From JBATTK01 sp049670505 (GTDB lineage Bacteria > Bacteroidota > Bacteroidia > Flavobacteriales > Flavobacteriaceae): 48,782 bases of DNA. The notes beneath the pieces were generated by a model. It was not told where the DNA came from, searched no databases, and saw only the letters and a list, made by a program, of their open reading frames with translations. The stretch is from the NCBI GenBank assembly GCA_049670505.1, contig JBATTK010000111.1, positions 1 to 48,782 on the forward strand, in the 5' to 3' direction. A program made the position numbers and the translations under genes. Of the stretch, positions 17,086-24,989 are shown piece after piece. Within the stretch, counting starts at the first letter, position 1, and every line of letters starts with the position of its first letter.

Positions 17086-17979
17086 CTAATTCTCCGTTTT
17101 AATTTGTAAGACATTCTTATTGAAATCCAAAGTGCGGATAGGAAACGGGATATTGATACCTTCTGAATCAAATCTTTTCTTGATCAGCATTATGGCGGTG
17201 TGCCGAGCTTCCAGCAAATGCTTTTTCTTTTGTAGGTCAATCCAAAACCTGACGATAAAGTTGATGGAGCTATCCCCAAATTCAGTAAAGAAGAATTCAA
17301 CACCTTCATTATCTTTCTGGGGAAATTCATCAGCTATGGTTTCCGTGACCAGGTTCTCGACCTTCTTAAGATCACTTTCATAGCCTATGCCACAACTGAT
17401 CCCAATTCGCGACCTCTCGGTCAGGGAATAGTTGGTAAAGGGATTGTCCACGATTTTGGAATTGGGGATAACAACATAGTTATTATCCGGTTTTCGCAGC
17501 ACAATGCTTCTTAAGTTTATTTCGGAAACGAATCCTGAATATCCATTGGTATCAACATAATCCCCTATGCGAAGACTTGGAATAAAGGAAAGCATAACAC
17601 CCGAAACCGAATTGCTCAAGGTCGCCTGTACCGCCAAGCCTATAGCAAGACCTGCTACCCCTGCTCCCGCAAGTACGGATGTGAGCACTTTATCCAAATC
17701 CATAATTCCAAGGGCCAAGAAAAATCCCAACAACACTATAAATCCAAACACGAATTTTGTGCTTAAATCCTTTATGGACTCTTGTTCAATTTTATTAAAA
17801 AGATATTTTTTTGAGGTTCGGGAAATCGCTTTTGCCAAATAATAGAAAGCGACCATGACAATAATTGAAATCAGAAAATTGGGAAGTTTCAAGATGATAG
17901 CATCCAGCCAGCCATTGAGCTTTTCCAATAGTTTGTTCAGTACCTCCTTAAAATCGAATTTTAAAAAACTAGTTCTCAT
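17086..17979 (-). CDS. Small-conductance mechanosensitive channel (MscS family)
   Basis: 297 residues, the compact MscS architecture. Transmembrane helices lie at about 35-55 and 75-95, then the pore-lining helix with the Gly/Ala-rich pattern GAGVAGLAIGLAVQATLSN, and the beta domain (IPSLRIGDYVDTNGYSGFV). The C-terminal alpha/beta domain includes VVIPNSKIVDNPFTNYS. Such channels release solutes when membrane tension rises. The gene starts 10 bases after the SLC13 permease stop on the same strand, so the two form one operon with the sigma factor and the 63-aa protein. Confidence 0.92.
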   Translation of the reverse strand: MRTSFLKFDFKEVLNKLLEKLNGWLDAIILKLPNFLISIIVMVAFYYLAKAISRTSKKYLFNKIEQESIKDLSTKFVFGFIVLLGFFLALGIMDLDKVLTSVLAGAGVAGLAIGLAVQATLSNSVSGVMLSFIPSLRIGDYVDTNGYSGFVSEINLRSIVLRKPDNNYVVIPNSKIVDNPFTNYSLTERSRIGISCGIGYESDLKKVENLVTETIADEFPQKDNEGVEFFFTEFGDSSINFIVRFWIDLQKKKHLLEARHTAIMLIKKRFDSEGINIPFPIRTLDFNKNVLQIKTEN

Positions 17980-17989
17980 AATATTTTGT

Positions 17990-19828
17990 TTAAATCATTG
18001 TGTTCAACAATACCGTAGCCAATAGCCATAGTATGATAGAAATGGTTCCGCCAAGCACGAGGAAGTCCTTAAAGCGATAGATGCCCATGCTATATATCAA
18101 GAAATTGGTCTGATAGCCGACCGGAGTAAAAAAACTGAAATTCGCGGCGAACATGACCGCTAGCACAAAAGGCTTTACGGGCAGCTCCATTCCAGAGGCT
18201 ATGGAAATTGCCAAAGGTGCCATGATGATTGCGGTGGCATTGTTAGAGACCACACCGCTCAATAAAAGTGTGGATATAAATAAAATCCCTATGGAGTACA
18301 ATGGAGCTTTCCCATGCATTATTTCCATTAAGCGTTCGGAAAGCCATACGTCGGTTCCCGTATTATGTATAGCGATCCCCAAGGGAATCATTCCGGCCAA
18401 TAAAATTAGTATCTGCCAGTTTATTCTCTTATAGGTCGCTTCAAGACTGATACAGTTGAAAAGTAAAAGTGCCGTACAGCCCAATAGGGTACTCGCCAGT
18501 ATGCTTACCGTTCCCGTTGCGGCCAATAGGATAACACCAAGTAGAATCATTAGGGACAAATTCCGTTTGGGCAATCTTGAAATTTCGGGAGACTCATACT
18601 GCTGTAATATCGCTATGTTATCATCGAGGTCGAAATCGGTTATCCTGTGTTTTTCTATTTCCACTAGCACCCTGTCACCTACCTTTAAACGGGTAAGATC
18701 TAGATTGTCTGTAAAGAGCCGTTCTTTCAAAAAACGTAGGTTTTTTCTCTTTTTTATAGCTATCGGAATGGCATCATGGGGCATAGCTGTTCGAAGTTCA
18801 TTGAGGCTCTTTCCCAAAAAACGCGCACCTGGCAACATCATTAGCTCCACTAGAATGGTATCATTTTGTTTTTGACCTTTGGGGCCATCTTTATTCGTAC
18901 CGTTGTCCCTGAATTCCCTGTTGGAAAATGTCGCAACCTCATTTCCCTCCGAAGCGATAAGAACCTCATCACTACTTTTGATCCTCAATAAATTTTCCAA
19001 ATCACATGACAGTAATAGTCGATCACCTTCTTTAAGAATGGTCTCTTCTTCCCTATCGTGGCTCTCCAAACCATTACGGACGAATTTAAGAACGGCAATA
19101 TTGTTCGTAGACAAGAACGAACTTTCAATAGATTTGCCGATCAAACTGGAATTTGGTGCAAGTTCAATGGTTGCGATATAACTATCCAGTTCATATTCAT
19201 CCTTGAGCTTTTTCTTGCTGTCTTTGGGTAAAAATTTGCTGAGCAGGGTTATTAGTACAATGGCTGCACATAGAAATATAAGCCCGAGCCACGAAAACTC
19301 GAAAAAGGCCAATTCTTGCCCCGTGCGCTTGGTGTAAATGGAATTGACGATCAGATTGGTCGAGGTGCCCATCAGGGTGCAGCTGCCACCCAAAATACTG
19401 GCGAAAGAAATTGGCAACAATAACCTGCTTTTTGAGATGGGGTACTTATCGGAAAGTTCCGTAATTATCTTAATGAATACAATAACTACTGCTGTTGAAC
19501 TTATAAAAGCGGATATGGAGCCCGCTATGAACATAAACGTGGGAACGACAAAATATATCGGCCAGCCATGAAATCTTTTAAGACCGTTGGCCAGCCATGA
19601 AATGACCCCGTTCTGTTCTAAGGCGGCCGCAATTATCATCAAACAAAGAATGGTAATGACCGCGGTATTGGAGAATCCGTTAATGGCCTCCTCCGGTGTA
19701 ATCAGGCCGAAAAGGATGAGCGTACCAATAGTGCAGAACGCTATCTTGTCCATTGGAAATACCTCAAAGACGAACAGCAAGATAATCGCTGCCAATATCA
19801 GAAAGACCAATCCTATTTCCAAAGTCAT
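17990..19828 (-). CDS. SLC13/DASS-type permease with two RCK_C (TrkA_C) domains
   Basis: 612 residues, an inner-membrane ion/anion transporter. An N-terminal set of helices (IGLVFLILAAIILLFVFEVF onward) with the family's STAVVIVF and GTSTNLIV motifs is followed by two cytosolic RCK_C-like domains (around residues 205-290 and 310-395; SLIGKSIES and ARFLGKSLNEL). A second helix set has SNNATAIIMAPLAIS and FFTPVGYQTN. Proteins of this layout move divalent anions or dicarboxylates with Na+; the substrate here is unknown. Its start overlaps the stop of the 63-aa gene by 4 bases (ATGA), showing translational coupling. In the island it may fill the ion-transport role that Kef-type exchangers have in proteobacterial heat-resistance loci. 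Confidence 0.9.
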   Translation of the reverse strand: MTLEIGLVFLILAAIILLFVFEVFPMDKIAFCTIGTLILFGLITPEEAINGFSNTAVITILCLMIIAAALEQNGVISWLANGLKRFHGWPIYFVVPTFMFIAGSISAFISSTAVVIVFIKIITELSDKYPISKSRLLLPISFASILGGSCTLMGTSTNLIVNSIYTKRTGQELAFFEFSWLGLIFLCAAIVLITLLSKFLPKDSKKKLKDEYELDSYIATIELAPNSSLIGKSIESSFLSTNNIAVLKFVRNGLESHDREEETILKEGDRLLLSCDLENLLRIKSSDEVLIASEGNEVATFSNREFRDNGTNKDGPKGQKQNDTILVELMMLPGARFLGKSLNELRTAMPHDAIPIAIKKRKNLRFLKERLFTDNLDLTRLKVGDRVLVEIEKHRITDFDLDDNIAILQQYESPEISRLPKRNLSLMILLGVILLAATGTVSILASTLLGCTALLLFNCISLEATYKRINWQILILLAGMIPLGIAIHNTGTDVWLSERLMEIMHGKAPLYSIGILFISTLLLSGVVSNNATAIIMAPLAISIASGMELPVKPFVLAVMFAANFSFFTPVGYQTNFLIYSMGIYRFKDFLVLGGTISIILWLLATVLLNTMI

Positions 19829-20016
19829 TTTGCCTGTCCGTTTTTACGCGTTTTAGCGGAATCCATATGTCCAAGAAAATGATATTCTTGGCTATGCTTC
19901 ATTCTTCGATACAAATTTTCATCTACTTCCACTGGAATGTTAAGGTTAGGGAAAGCAATTTTGTAATACCCTTTTTGTTTTCCCATCAGTTTTACGTTTA
20001 TCGGTTTCTTGTCCAT
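19825..20016 (-). CDS. Small basic protein of unknown function (63 aa)
   Basis: 63 residues beginning MDKKPINVKLMGKQKGYYKI, basic, with no signal or membrane segment. It has a beta-strand-rich start and a LYRRMKHSQEYHFLG segment. The gene lies 32 bases behind the sigma factor gene and its TGA overlaps the ATG of the SLC13 permease (ATGA), which strongly supports that it is translated. I do not recognise a family. A cytosolic partner of the sigma factor or of the permease RCK domains is conceivable but not shown. Confidence 0.72.
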   Translation of the reverse strand: MDKKPINVKLMGKQKGYYKIAFPNLNIPVEVDENLYRRMKHSQEYHFLGHMDSAKTRKNGQAK

Positions 20017-20048
20017 ATCGTTATATATAGTTTAGAAAGTTGGTCTTA

Positions 20049-20822
20049 TTACTTAAACCGCTGAACAAAACTCTTTCGGATAGTATGTTGTGCTTGGCTC
20101 AAATAACGCTCTACCTGATATACCGAAATTCGTTTTATCTTGGCAATTTCATAAGGTTGGAACCGCTGATTTACCGAAAGGTCATAGACGGAACGCATCG
20201 GAGCGGGCAATTGATGCAGGACCATATCAATATGTTGATGTATATCGTCTTTGCTCAACGCCTTATTCAATTTTTCCAGCCATTTTTGCTCGGGATTTTC
20301 TTCTATAAGAGTATCTGCCAGAATGTACTCGTGTTTAGGATAAGAAGGGTCTTCGAACTCTTCAAGTAACATGAGGTCGCCATCGCCGTCAGTACTAAAA
20401 TTCGTTTGCATCGCTTTCCATTCGGCCTGTGTGTAATTTTCGATATTCTCGAAAAAGGACTCATTGAACTCTTCAGTCGCCATAGTATCCTCTAAAAGCT
20501 CATCCGCCTTTTTGAAGAGCCAGGGGAACAGGTCTTTTTCGTCTTCCACTTCCTTGATCCTATCAAAGGCCTTTAGGTACAATTCATCGGTAAAGTCCTC
20601 GACCTTGTATTTTCCTGAAGGTAGATGACCGTTCCTTACGGCAGCACTCAGGCGACGTGCGATATAGCCATTTATTTCGGGCAATAGCCGTTGCATCGTG
20701 TTGTTGAACTCGGCCTGTTCGTCATCTTCTTTTAGGCGGATCAATCGTTCAAAAGAAAGAGCCGCCAATCCATGAAGCCCACGGCTATCATGTGAAATAG
20801 GTTCTCTTTTGTTTTTTTTCAT
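20049..20822 (-). CDS. ECF-like RNA polymerase sigma factor
   Basis: 257 residues. A sigma-70 region 2 can be recognised at about 45-115 (INGYIARRL, FTDELYLKAFDRI, FPWLFKKADELL), then an acidic linker. Region 4 is at about 195-255: LHQLPAPMRSVYDLSVNQRF, then a helix-turn-helix (PYEIAKIKRISVYQVERYLSQAQ). No anti-sigma gene with a membrane span is adjacent, unless the 63-aa product plays that role. The gene heads the minus-strand operon (sigma, 63-aa protein, SLC13, MscS) and is divergent from hsp20. I infer that it controls the island genes, probably through the TGACAT boxes. Sequence identity to well-known sigma groups looks low. Confidence 0.78.
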   Translation of the reverse strand: MKKNKREPISHDSRGLHGLAALSFERLIRLKEDDEQAEFNNTMQRLLPEINGYIARRLSAAVRNGHLPSGKYKVEDFTDELYLKAFDRIKEVEDEKDLFPWLFKKADELLEDTMATEEFNESFFENIENYTQAEWKAMQTNFSTDGDGDLMLLEEFEDPSYPKHEYILADTLIEENPEQKWLEKLNKALSKDDIHQHIDMVLHQLPAPMRSVYDLSVNQRFQPYEIAKIKRISVYQVERYLSQAQHTIRKSFVQRFK

Positions 20823-20874
20823 GGCTAATTGAATTTTTATTTAAACATTCATTGGAAAGTATATTTTTGATCGA

Positions 20875-20898
20875 AAGCGATACTTTTCCGTATCGCTT
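20875..20898. other. 9-bp perfect hairpin in the sigma/hsp20 intergenic region
   Basis: AAGCGATAC/GTATCGCTT with a 6-base loop, 53 bases upstream of the sigma factor start. There is no T-run, so it is more likely a leader structure or operator than a terminator. The rest of the divergent 440-base interval holds the box cluster at 21042-21111 and otherwise nothing I recognise; no clean TAnnTTTG promoter is visible. Confidence 0.5.
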
Positions 20899-21041
20899 AG
20901 AACCTTTACATTGTTCTTGCGAACGAAATTCCAAATGCTGTGCCAAATCCTGATAAGGACAGATTTAAGAATAAGGTTCCTACGCTCGTTAAAACCCGAA
21001 TATTCAAAGAGCGACCATATAAAATTTTATTTTTAAGCACA

Positions 21042-21111
21042 TGACATAGAGGCACTTATGTCTGAAAAAATGTCATTTTCGATAGTTTGTAAAATGTCAT
21101 TTTGACATTTT
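21042..21111. promoter_or_regulatory. Cluster of TGACAT/ATGTCA boxes upstream of hsp20
   Basis: Five boxes lie within 70 bases: TGACAT (21042), TATGTC (imperfect, 21057), ATGTCA (21070), ATGTCA (21094) and TGACAT (21103). The last two form a perfect 9-bp inverted repeat AAAATGTCA-TTT-TGACATTTT. The first two form GACATA-N8-TATGTC. The inverted repeat at 16699-16734 before htrA uses the same core. This is a likely binding region for a regulator or alternative sigma factor of the island. Confidence 0.6.
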
Positions 21112-21263
21112 ATTTTACACTTTTTTAATAATTTTTCCACTGAATTCTTAAAGAATTTTAAAAGGGTTCGACCACGACATGGGGATAGCTTTTTTGGCAT
21201 TTTATTTGTCCAAATAGCTGTAGAATATTTGAATTATTGTTTAACCTAAAATTTATTGTAGTT

Positions 21264-21740
21264 ATGAGTAATCTTGCAACAACAAGAAATAGAAGTATGG
21301 CAAACACAAATTCGAATGGCCTTACTTCTCCCATGTGGCCCTCATGGATAGATGAAATGTTCAATAGGGACCTACCTTCCGTTTTTACTTCAAATTTTAA
21401 TACTGGCATCACCATACCCAAGGTGAACATCAGGGAAACCTCGGATGCTTACTTTGTGGAAATGGCCGTACCGGGTCTGAAAAAGTCCGATTTCCATATC
21501 GATCTTGACAACCAAGTACTTTCCATATCTACTGAAACGGAAGAAAGTAACGAAAACCAAGAAGATAACTTTACACGTAGGGAGTTTGGATATTCTTCTT
21601 TCAAACGTTCGTTCTCGTTACCGGAAACCGTGAACGAGGACAACATTAAGGCAGAATATACCGATGGTGTACTTAACATCCATCTTCCCAAGAAGGAGGA
21701 GGCGATACAGAAGCCTGCAAGAAGTATCAAGATTTCTTAA
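21264..21740 (+). CDS. Small heat shock protein Hsp20, copy 1
   Basis: 158 residues from the ATG at 21264; an ATG at 21297 is a possible later start and the TTG at 21237 is unlikely. A short variable N-terminus with SPMWPSWIDEMF is followed by an alpha-crystallin domain (about 60-150): VNIRETSDAYFVEMAVPGL, then DGVLNIHLPKKE with the family's GVL motif. Small heat shock proteins are ATP-independent holdases that bind unfolding proteins in the cytosol. It is the first gene rightward of the divergent control region with the TGACAT boxes. A second Hsp20 of different sequence follows, so the two are paralogues, not a tandem duplicate. Confidence 0.93.
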   Translation: MSNLATTRNRSMANTNSNGLTSPMWPSWIDEMFNRDLPSVFTSNFNTGITIPKVNIRETSDAYFVEMAVPGLKKSDFHIDLDNQVLSISTETEESNENQEDNFTRREFGYSSFKRSFSLPETVNEDNIKAEYTDGVLNIHLPKKEEAIQKPARSIKIS

Positions 21741-21755
21741 GTATGCATGGTTATT

Positions 21756-21782
21756 GGAGGTCGGTGCTACCGGCCTCCTTTA
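21756..21782 (+). terminator. Hairpin between the two hsp20 genes
   Basis: GGAGGTCGG/CCGGCCTCC (9 bp, one G-U pair) with a 5-base loop, followed by TTTAATT. It may attenuate rather than stop transcription into the second hsp20. Confidence 0.6.
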
Positions 21783-21831
21783 ATTCATCCAATGTTTTTT
21801 GAGGAAAAGTAAACTTTAAATCACATGAAAA

Positions 21832-22269
21832 ATGAAAGTTTTCGGAAAAGAAATAGGAAAAGATATCAAAATTCCTCTCTTTATAGACAACTTCTTCGGA
21901 AAGCTGTTACCGAACAAGAATTCGGACAGTGAAGAACTGGTAACAATCCCATCTACCAATATCAGTGATGAGGAAAAGGCTTTTGAACTCTCGCTTGCTT
22001 TACCGGGGTTGGACAAAGATGATATCAACATCGAAATTCAGAACGACTACATTATCGTAAGTGCCCAAAAAGAGCAAACCCAAGAGGAAAAGCACAAAAA
22101 TTGGGTGCGTACAGAGTTCGTAAGTAACTCGTTATATAGAGCTTTCGGATTACCATCCAATGCAGACCCCGAAAAAATTCAAGCTAAAATGAAGAACGGC
22201 CGATTGGATATTAGGGTGGGAAAGGCAGACAGACCTGAACAGAAAAACAGGATTATCGAAGTCAATTGA
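21832..22269 (+). CDS. Small heat shock protein Hsp20, copy 2
   Basis: 145 residues with an alpha-crystallin domain at about 40-145: NISDEEKAFELSLALPGLDK and NGRLDIRVGK in the place of the GVL motif. It is shorter and more diverged than copy 1. It sits between copy 1 and the YfdX gene on the same strand, as part of a proteostasis block. Two distinct Hsp20 genes next to yfdX is also the arrangement in the proteobacterial locus of heat resistance. Confidence 0.92.
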   Translation: MKVFGKEIGKDIKIPLFIDNFFGKLLPNKNSDSEELVTIPSTNISDEEKAFELSLALPGLDKDDINIEIQNDYIIVSAQKEQTQEEKHKNWVRTEFVSNSLYRAFGLPSNADPEKIQAKMKNGRLDIRVGKADRPEQKNRIIEVN

Positions 22270-22337
22270 TGTAAAGAATATTAAAAAGATTTAAAATGAG
22301 CGAATGAAAATATGTTGAACTTTAAAAATTTACAAAG

Positions 22338-23297
22338 ATGAAAGCAATGATAAAATATATCGGAATAGGACTTATAGGCCCTATGCTTTGGTCTTGCGGA
22401 CAAGAGAATAAGGAAACCGATAAAGGTGATTTTGCGATTAACGACTCAAAGACCGAAATGAGTGCATCGCTTGAAAAGCCGATTAAGAATTATTTGGAAA
22501 AGGCCCAATTGCAAGAGGCTATAGACAAGGAAATAGAAAGTACATTGAAACTGTCCAATGACAAATTGGTCATTGATGCGGCAGCCGTAATAGAAGAAAC
22601 CAAGGCAGCCATGAAGGCTATCGCCGACAGTAGTTACGTGGATGCCAAAAAGCATATTGAAACAGGTATTGGAAAGGCCGAGGCCATTGTTGCCCTAAAT
22701 CCTGAATTGGCATTTGCACCACTCGATGTTTCCATCGGCATGAACGATGTGGTCGGTGATGTACAGACCATTGGACTTATTACCGAAAAGGCCGAAGATG
22801 CATTGGATGATGGTAAGGTCCAGATTGCCCGCGAACTTTTGCAGGGATTACAGAGTGAATTGAACATTCGAGAGTATAAACTGCCCATAGCCACATATCC
22901 TGCGGCGTTGAAACAGGCTTTAGTACTTGCCAAGGAAGAGAAATACACCGAGGCCGTTGTATTCTTGAACTCGGCTTTGAACACTATAGTTGTAGAGGAA
23001 AAAACCGTGCCTTTACCCTTATTGAGGGCGGAGCGCATGCTGCAAGAAATAGAATCCTTAGTTCAAGAAGATAACTTCAAAAAAGAGGATGTACAAACCC
23101 TTTTGGACAATGCGGACTATCAAATCAATTTTGCCGAGGCACTTGGTTATGGAAAAAAGGACAAAGAGTTTAAAGAACTGCATGAGGCTATTGAAGAACT
23201 TGAAGAGCAAATGCTCGACGATACCAATACCGATGAACAAGGACTCGTTAAGAAGTTAAGGTCGAAATTGAAAAAATTCAAGGATAGGATTTCATAG
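22338..23297 (+). CDS. YfdX-family lipoprotein
   Basis: 319 residues. The N-terminus MKAMIKYIGIGLIGPMLWSC is a lipoprotein signal with a Cys at position 20 and acidic residues after it. The body is alpha-helical and matches the YfdX pattern: paired helical repeats with ALDDGKVQIARELLQGLQSE, KLPIATYPAALKQALVLAK, EAVVFLNSALNTIVVEEKT and VPLPLLRAERMLQ. A charged C-terminal helix (EAIEELEEQM) extends it. YfdX proteins are stress-linked periplasmic proteins, reported as components of the transmissible locus of stress tolerance in Proteobacteria. The membrane anchoring here is a variation. The gene lies 68 bases after hsp20 copy 2 and probably shares its regulation. Confidence 0.82.
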   Translation: MKAMIKYIGIGLIGPMLWSCGQENKETDKGDFAINDSKTEMSASLEKPIKNYLEKAQLQEAIDKEIESTLKLSNDKLVIDAAAVIEETKAAMKAIADSSYVDAKKHIETGIGKAEAIVALNPELAFAPLDVSIGMNDVVGDVQTIGLITEKAEDALDDGKVQIARELLQGLQSELNIREYKLPIATYPAALKQALVLAKEEKYTEAVVFLNSALNTIVVEEKTVPLPLLRAERMLQEIESLVQEDNFKKEDVQTLLDNADYQINFAEALGYGKKDKEFKELHEAIEELEEQMLDDTNTDEQGLVKKLRSKLKKFKDRIS

Positions 23298-23370
23298 GCT
23301 AGGAAAATCCCTCTTGCTGGAAATTGTTAAAAGGTCAAGACGCATTGAACCGTGGTGACTATGAATTATG

Positions 23371-23399
23371 GAAATGGCGTCCCGCTCGGACGCCATTTC
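23371..23399 (+). other. 12-bp perfect hairpin after the YfdX gene
   Basis: GAAATGGCGTCC/GGACGCCATTTC with loop CGCTC. The stem is strong but is followed by AAAACC instead of T residues, so it is a processing or stability element or a weak terminator. Confidence 0.55.
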
Positions 23400-23420
23400 A
23401 AAACCTAAAATAGTAAAGAG

Positions 23421-23933
23421 ATGAAAAAATACATAGTATTGCTGTTAGCTGCTTTTCTAAGTACAAGCTGAAATAGTCAAGAAACAATCGATAAAGATGA
23501 AAAAAATAAAGATAACAAAGAAGCAACGACCGAAGCCCCGAAAGGCAGCTGGAAGGTCAACAAAGAATTCGACGAGGCCGGAAACATGATTCGTTACGAT
23601 TCGATATACTCCTGGTCTTCTGGAGATGATTTGGACGAGTTGGCAACCTTTGATCGTGATAGCACGTTAAAATCGATGCAATCCCGCTTTTACAGAAATT
23701 TTTCCCAATTTGATTTTGATAAAGAAGGTTTCGGGGACCTGTTCGCAGAGGACTCGCTCTTCACGAAACAATTTTTCAATAATGATTTTTTTGAGAACGA
23801 TTTTGGGAAAGACTTCATGGATATAGACAAAATGCACGAAAGAATGGAATCTATGCAAAAGCAATTTTTAGAACGTTACCAACCAATGGTTGTACCAAAG
23901 ACCGAAAAGGATTCGGTAAATCAAAAAGATTAG
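23421..23933 (+). pseudogene. Lipoprotein gene interrupted by TGA at the lipobox Cys codon
   Basis: A frame begins with the lipoprotein signal MKKYIVLLLAAFLSTS at 23421. Codon 17 (23469-23471) is TGA exactly where the acylated Cys is expected. The same frame then stays open for 153 more codons (NSQETIDKDEKNKD... to the TAA at 23931). An ATG inside it at 23586 would give only a 115-residue cytosolic remnant. The mature part is acidic and Phe/Asp-rich with KMHERMESMQKQFLERYQ near the end; I recognise no domain. One base change from TGT or TGC explains the stop. It could be a mutation, a sequencing error or, least likely, recoding. It stands between the YfdX and the secreted 145-aa genes. Confidence 0.65.
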
Positions 23934-24017
23934 GGTACGTTCGGACAAATCCAACAATTAATGACCGCGGCTTTGATCGTCAATTTATATAACCTGAAAA
24001 ATAGTTAAGTAGTTTAT

Positions 24018-24455
24018 ATGATGAAAACACATTCGATTTTAAAACCCAGATATTTAATTATAATATTATTTATGTGTGCCCTTTCTTCTTTAAGAGGGCA
24101 AACCTTTTACGCTTTAAAAATAGACCGGAACATACGCCAAGAGGCTATGGAAATCACGGCCAAATATCAGCCACGGCTCGTTATGGGCGTGGACCAAGCA
24201 TTGGAATTCCAATCAACCATTGCTAGATATCTAGTCAAAAAACGAGATGTAGAACAAGACCGTACCTTATCACCAAAGGCGAAGTTTGATTTGTTAAAGC
24301 GTTTATCAAGCCGTGAGACTTCCGATATGGCCGATGTCCTCGAATCATATCGTTGGCAAGAGTATATACGGATTAAAGCAGCGATCCAACCCGTACCTAA
24401 ACCACTCGAATACAAGGAAAACCTAATCGCTCAGGAGAAAGTTAGGATAGACTAA
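24018..24455 (+). CDS. Secreted protein of unknown function
   Basis: 145 residues. A signal peptide (LIIILFMCALSSLRGQ) is followed by a mature helical, strongly charged region with RLVMGVDQALEFQSTIARYL and SRETSDMADVLESYRWQEY. I do not recognise a family. The helical make-up and the size recall Spy/CpxP-like periplasmic chaperones, a guess favoured by the stress context and not by a clear motif. It is the last intact gene of the plus-strand block of the island before the AT-rich end region. Confidence 0.6.
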   Translation: MMKTHSILKPRYLIIILFMCALSSLRGQTFYALKIDRNIRQEAMEITAKYQPRLVMGVDQALEFQSTIARYLVKKRDVEQDRTLSPKAKFDLLKRLSSRETSDMADVLESYRWQEYIRIKAAIQPVPKPLEYKENLIAQEKVRID

Positions 24456-24989
24456 TTTTTTGATAACAGCACAAGCCTTGTGTATTGTGTTTTTTATTTC
24501 TAAATACGTTGTACTATTTAATTTTTCAATTCTTAATACTTTAAATTACGGAAAAAAGACCTAGAAAAAGAACGTTTTTTGAGACAGTACTTTCAAATGG
24601 AATGCCAATCTTTCTTCACGCAGTAACAAAATATCGAACCATAATTAAAATAACCTAAACATTGTAATCTGCCTTTTTAAACCTATTATTTCCTTGTTCT
24701 TTCCATTTCAATTGTTGATAACCCACAATTTTCTGCTAAATCACAGATTAGACTCTTATTTAGAATGGTGTCGTTTGGTATCAAACGGAACCAAATAAAA
24801 TTACTGGTCCTTTAGCACTATCTAGTTTGGTGCTATTTGATTTAATTTGATGTATATCAGTTATTTGTGAATAACTCTTTGTAATAATCTATTTGGTTAT
24901 TCGCCTATTTTCATACATTTATTCAACAATAATATTGAAGGAAAACAAAAGCGCTTTTGTTCATTTCGTAGCCCTAAAAAAGGAAAGCA
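24456..24989. other. AT-rich gene-free island end region
   Basis: 534 bases without a credible gene. A small hairpin (CACAA-GCC-TTGTG) followed by a T-rich stretch lies just after the secreted-protein stop. A perfect 6-bp inverted repeat CGTTTG-GTAT-CAAACG is at 24772-24787, with further TTTGGTGCTATTTGA-type repeats around 24760-24850, and a palindrome at 24944. Such short repeats near an att site may be recombinase arm sites; this is inference. Confidence 0.4.
24944..24961. promoter_or_regulatory. 18-bp perfect palindrome before the excisionase-like gene
   Basis: AACAAAAGCGCTTTTGTT is fully self-complementary and lies 28 bases before the ATG of the HTH protein. It is a good candidate operator, for example for autoregulation. 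Confidence 0.55.

Noticed and set aside
21102..21131. TTGACA-N17/18-TAATAA as an E. coli-like promoter before hsp20
   Set aside because: The -10 match is poor and the TTGACA is part of the TGACAT inverted-repeat boxes; Bacteroidota housekeeping polymerase does not use this consensus.
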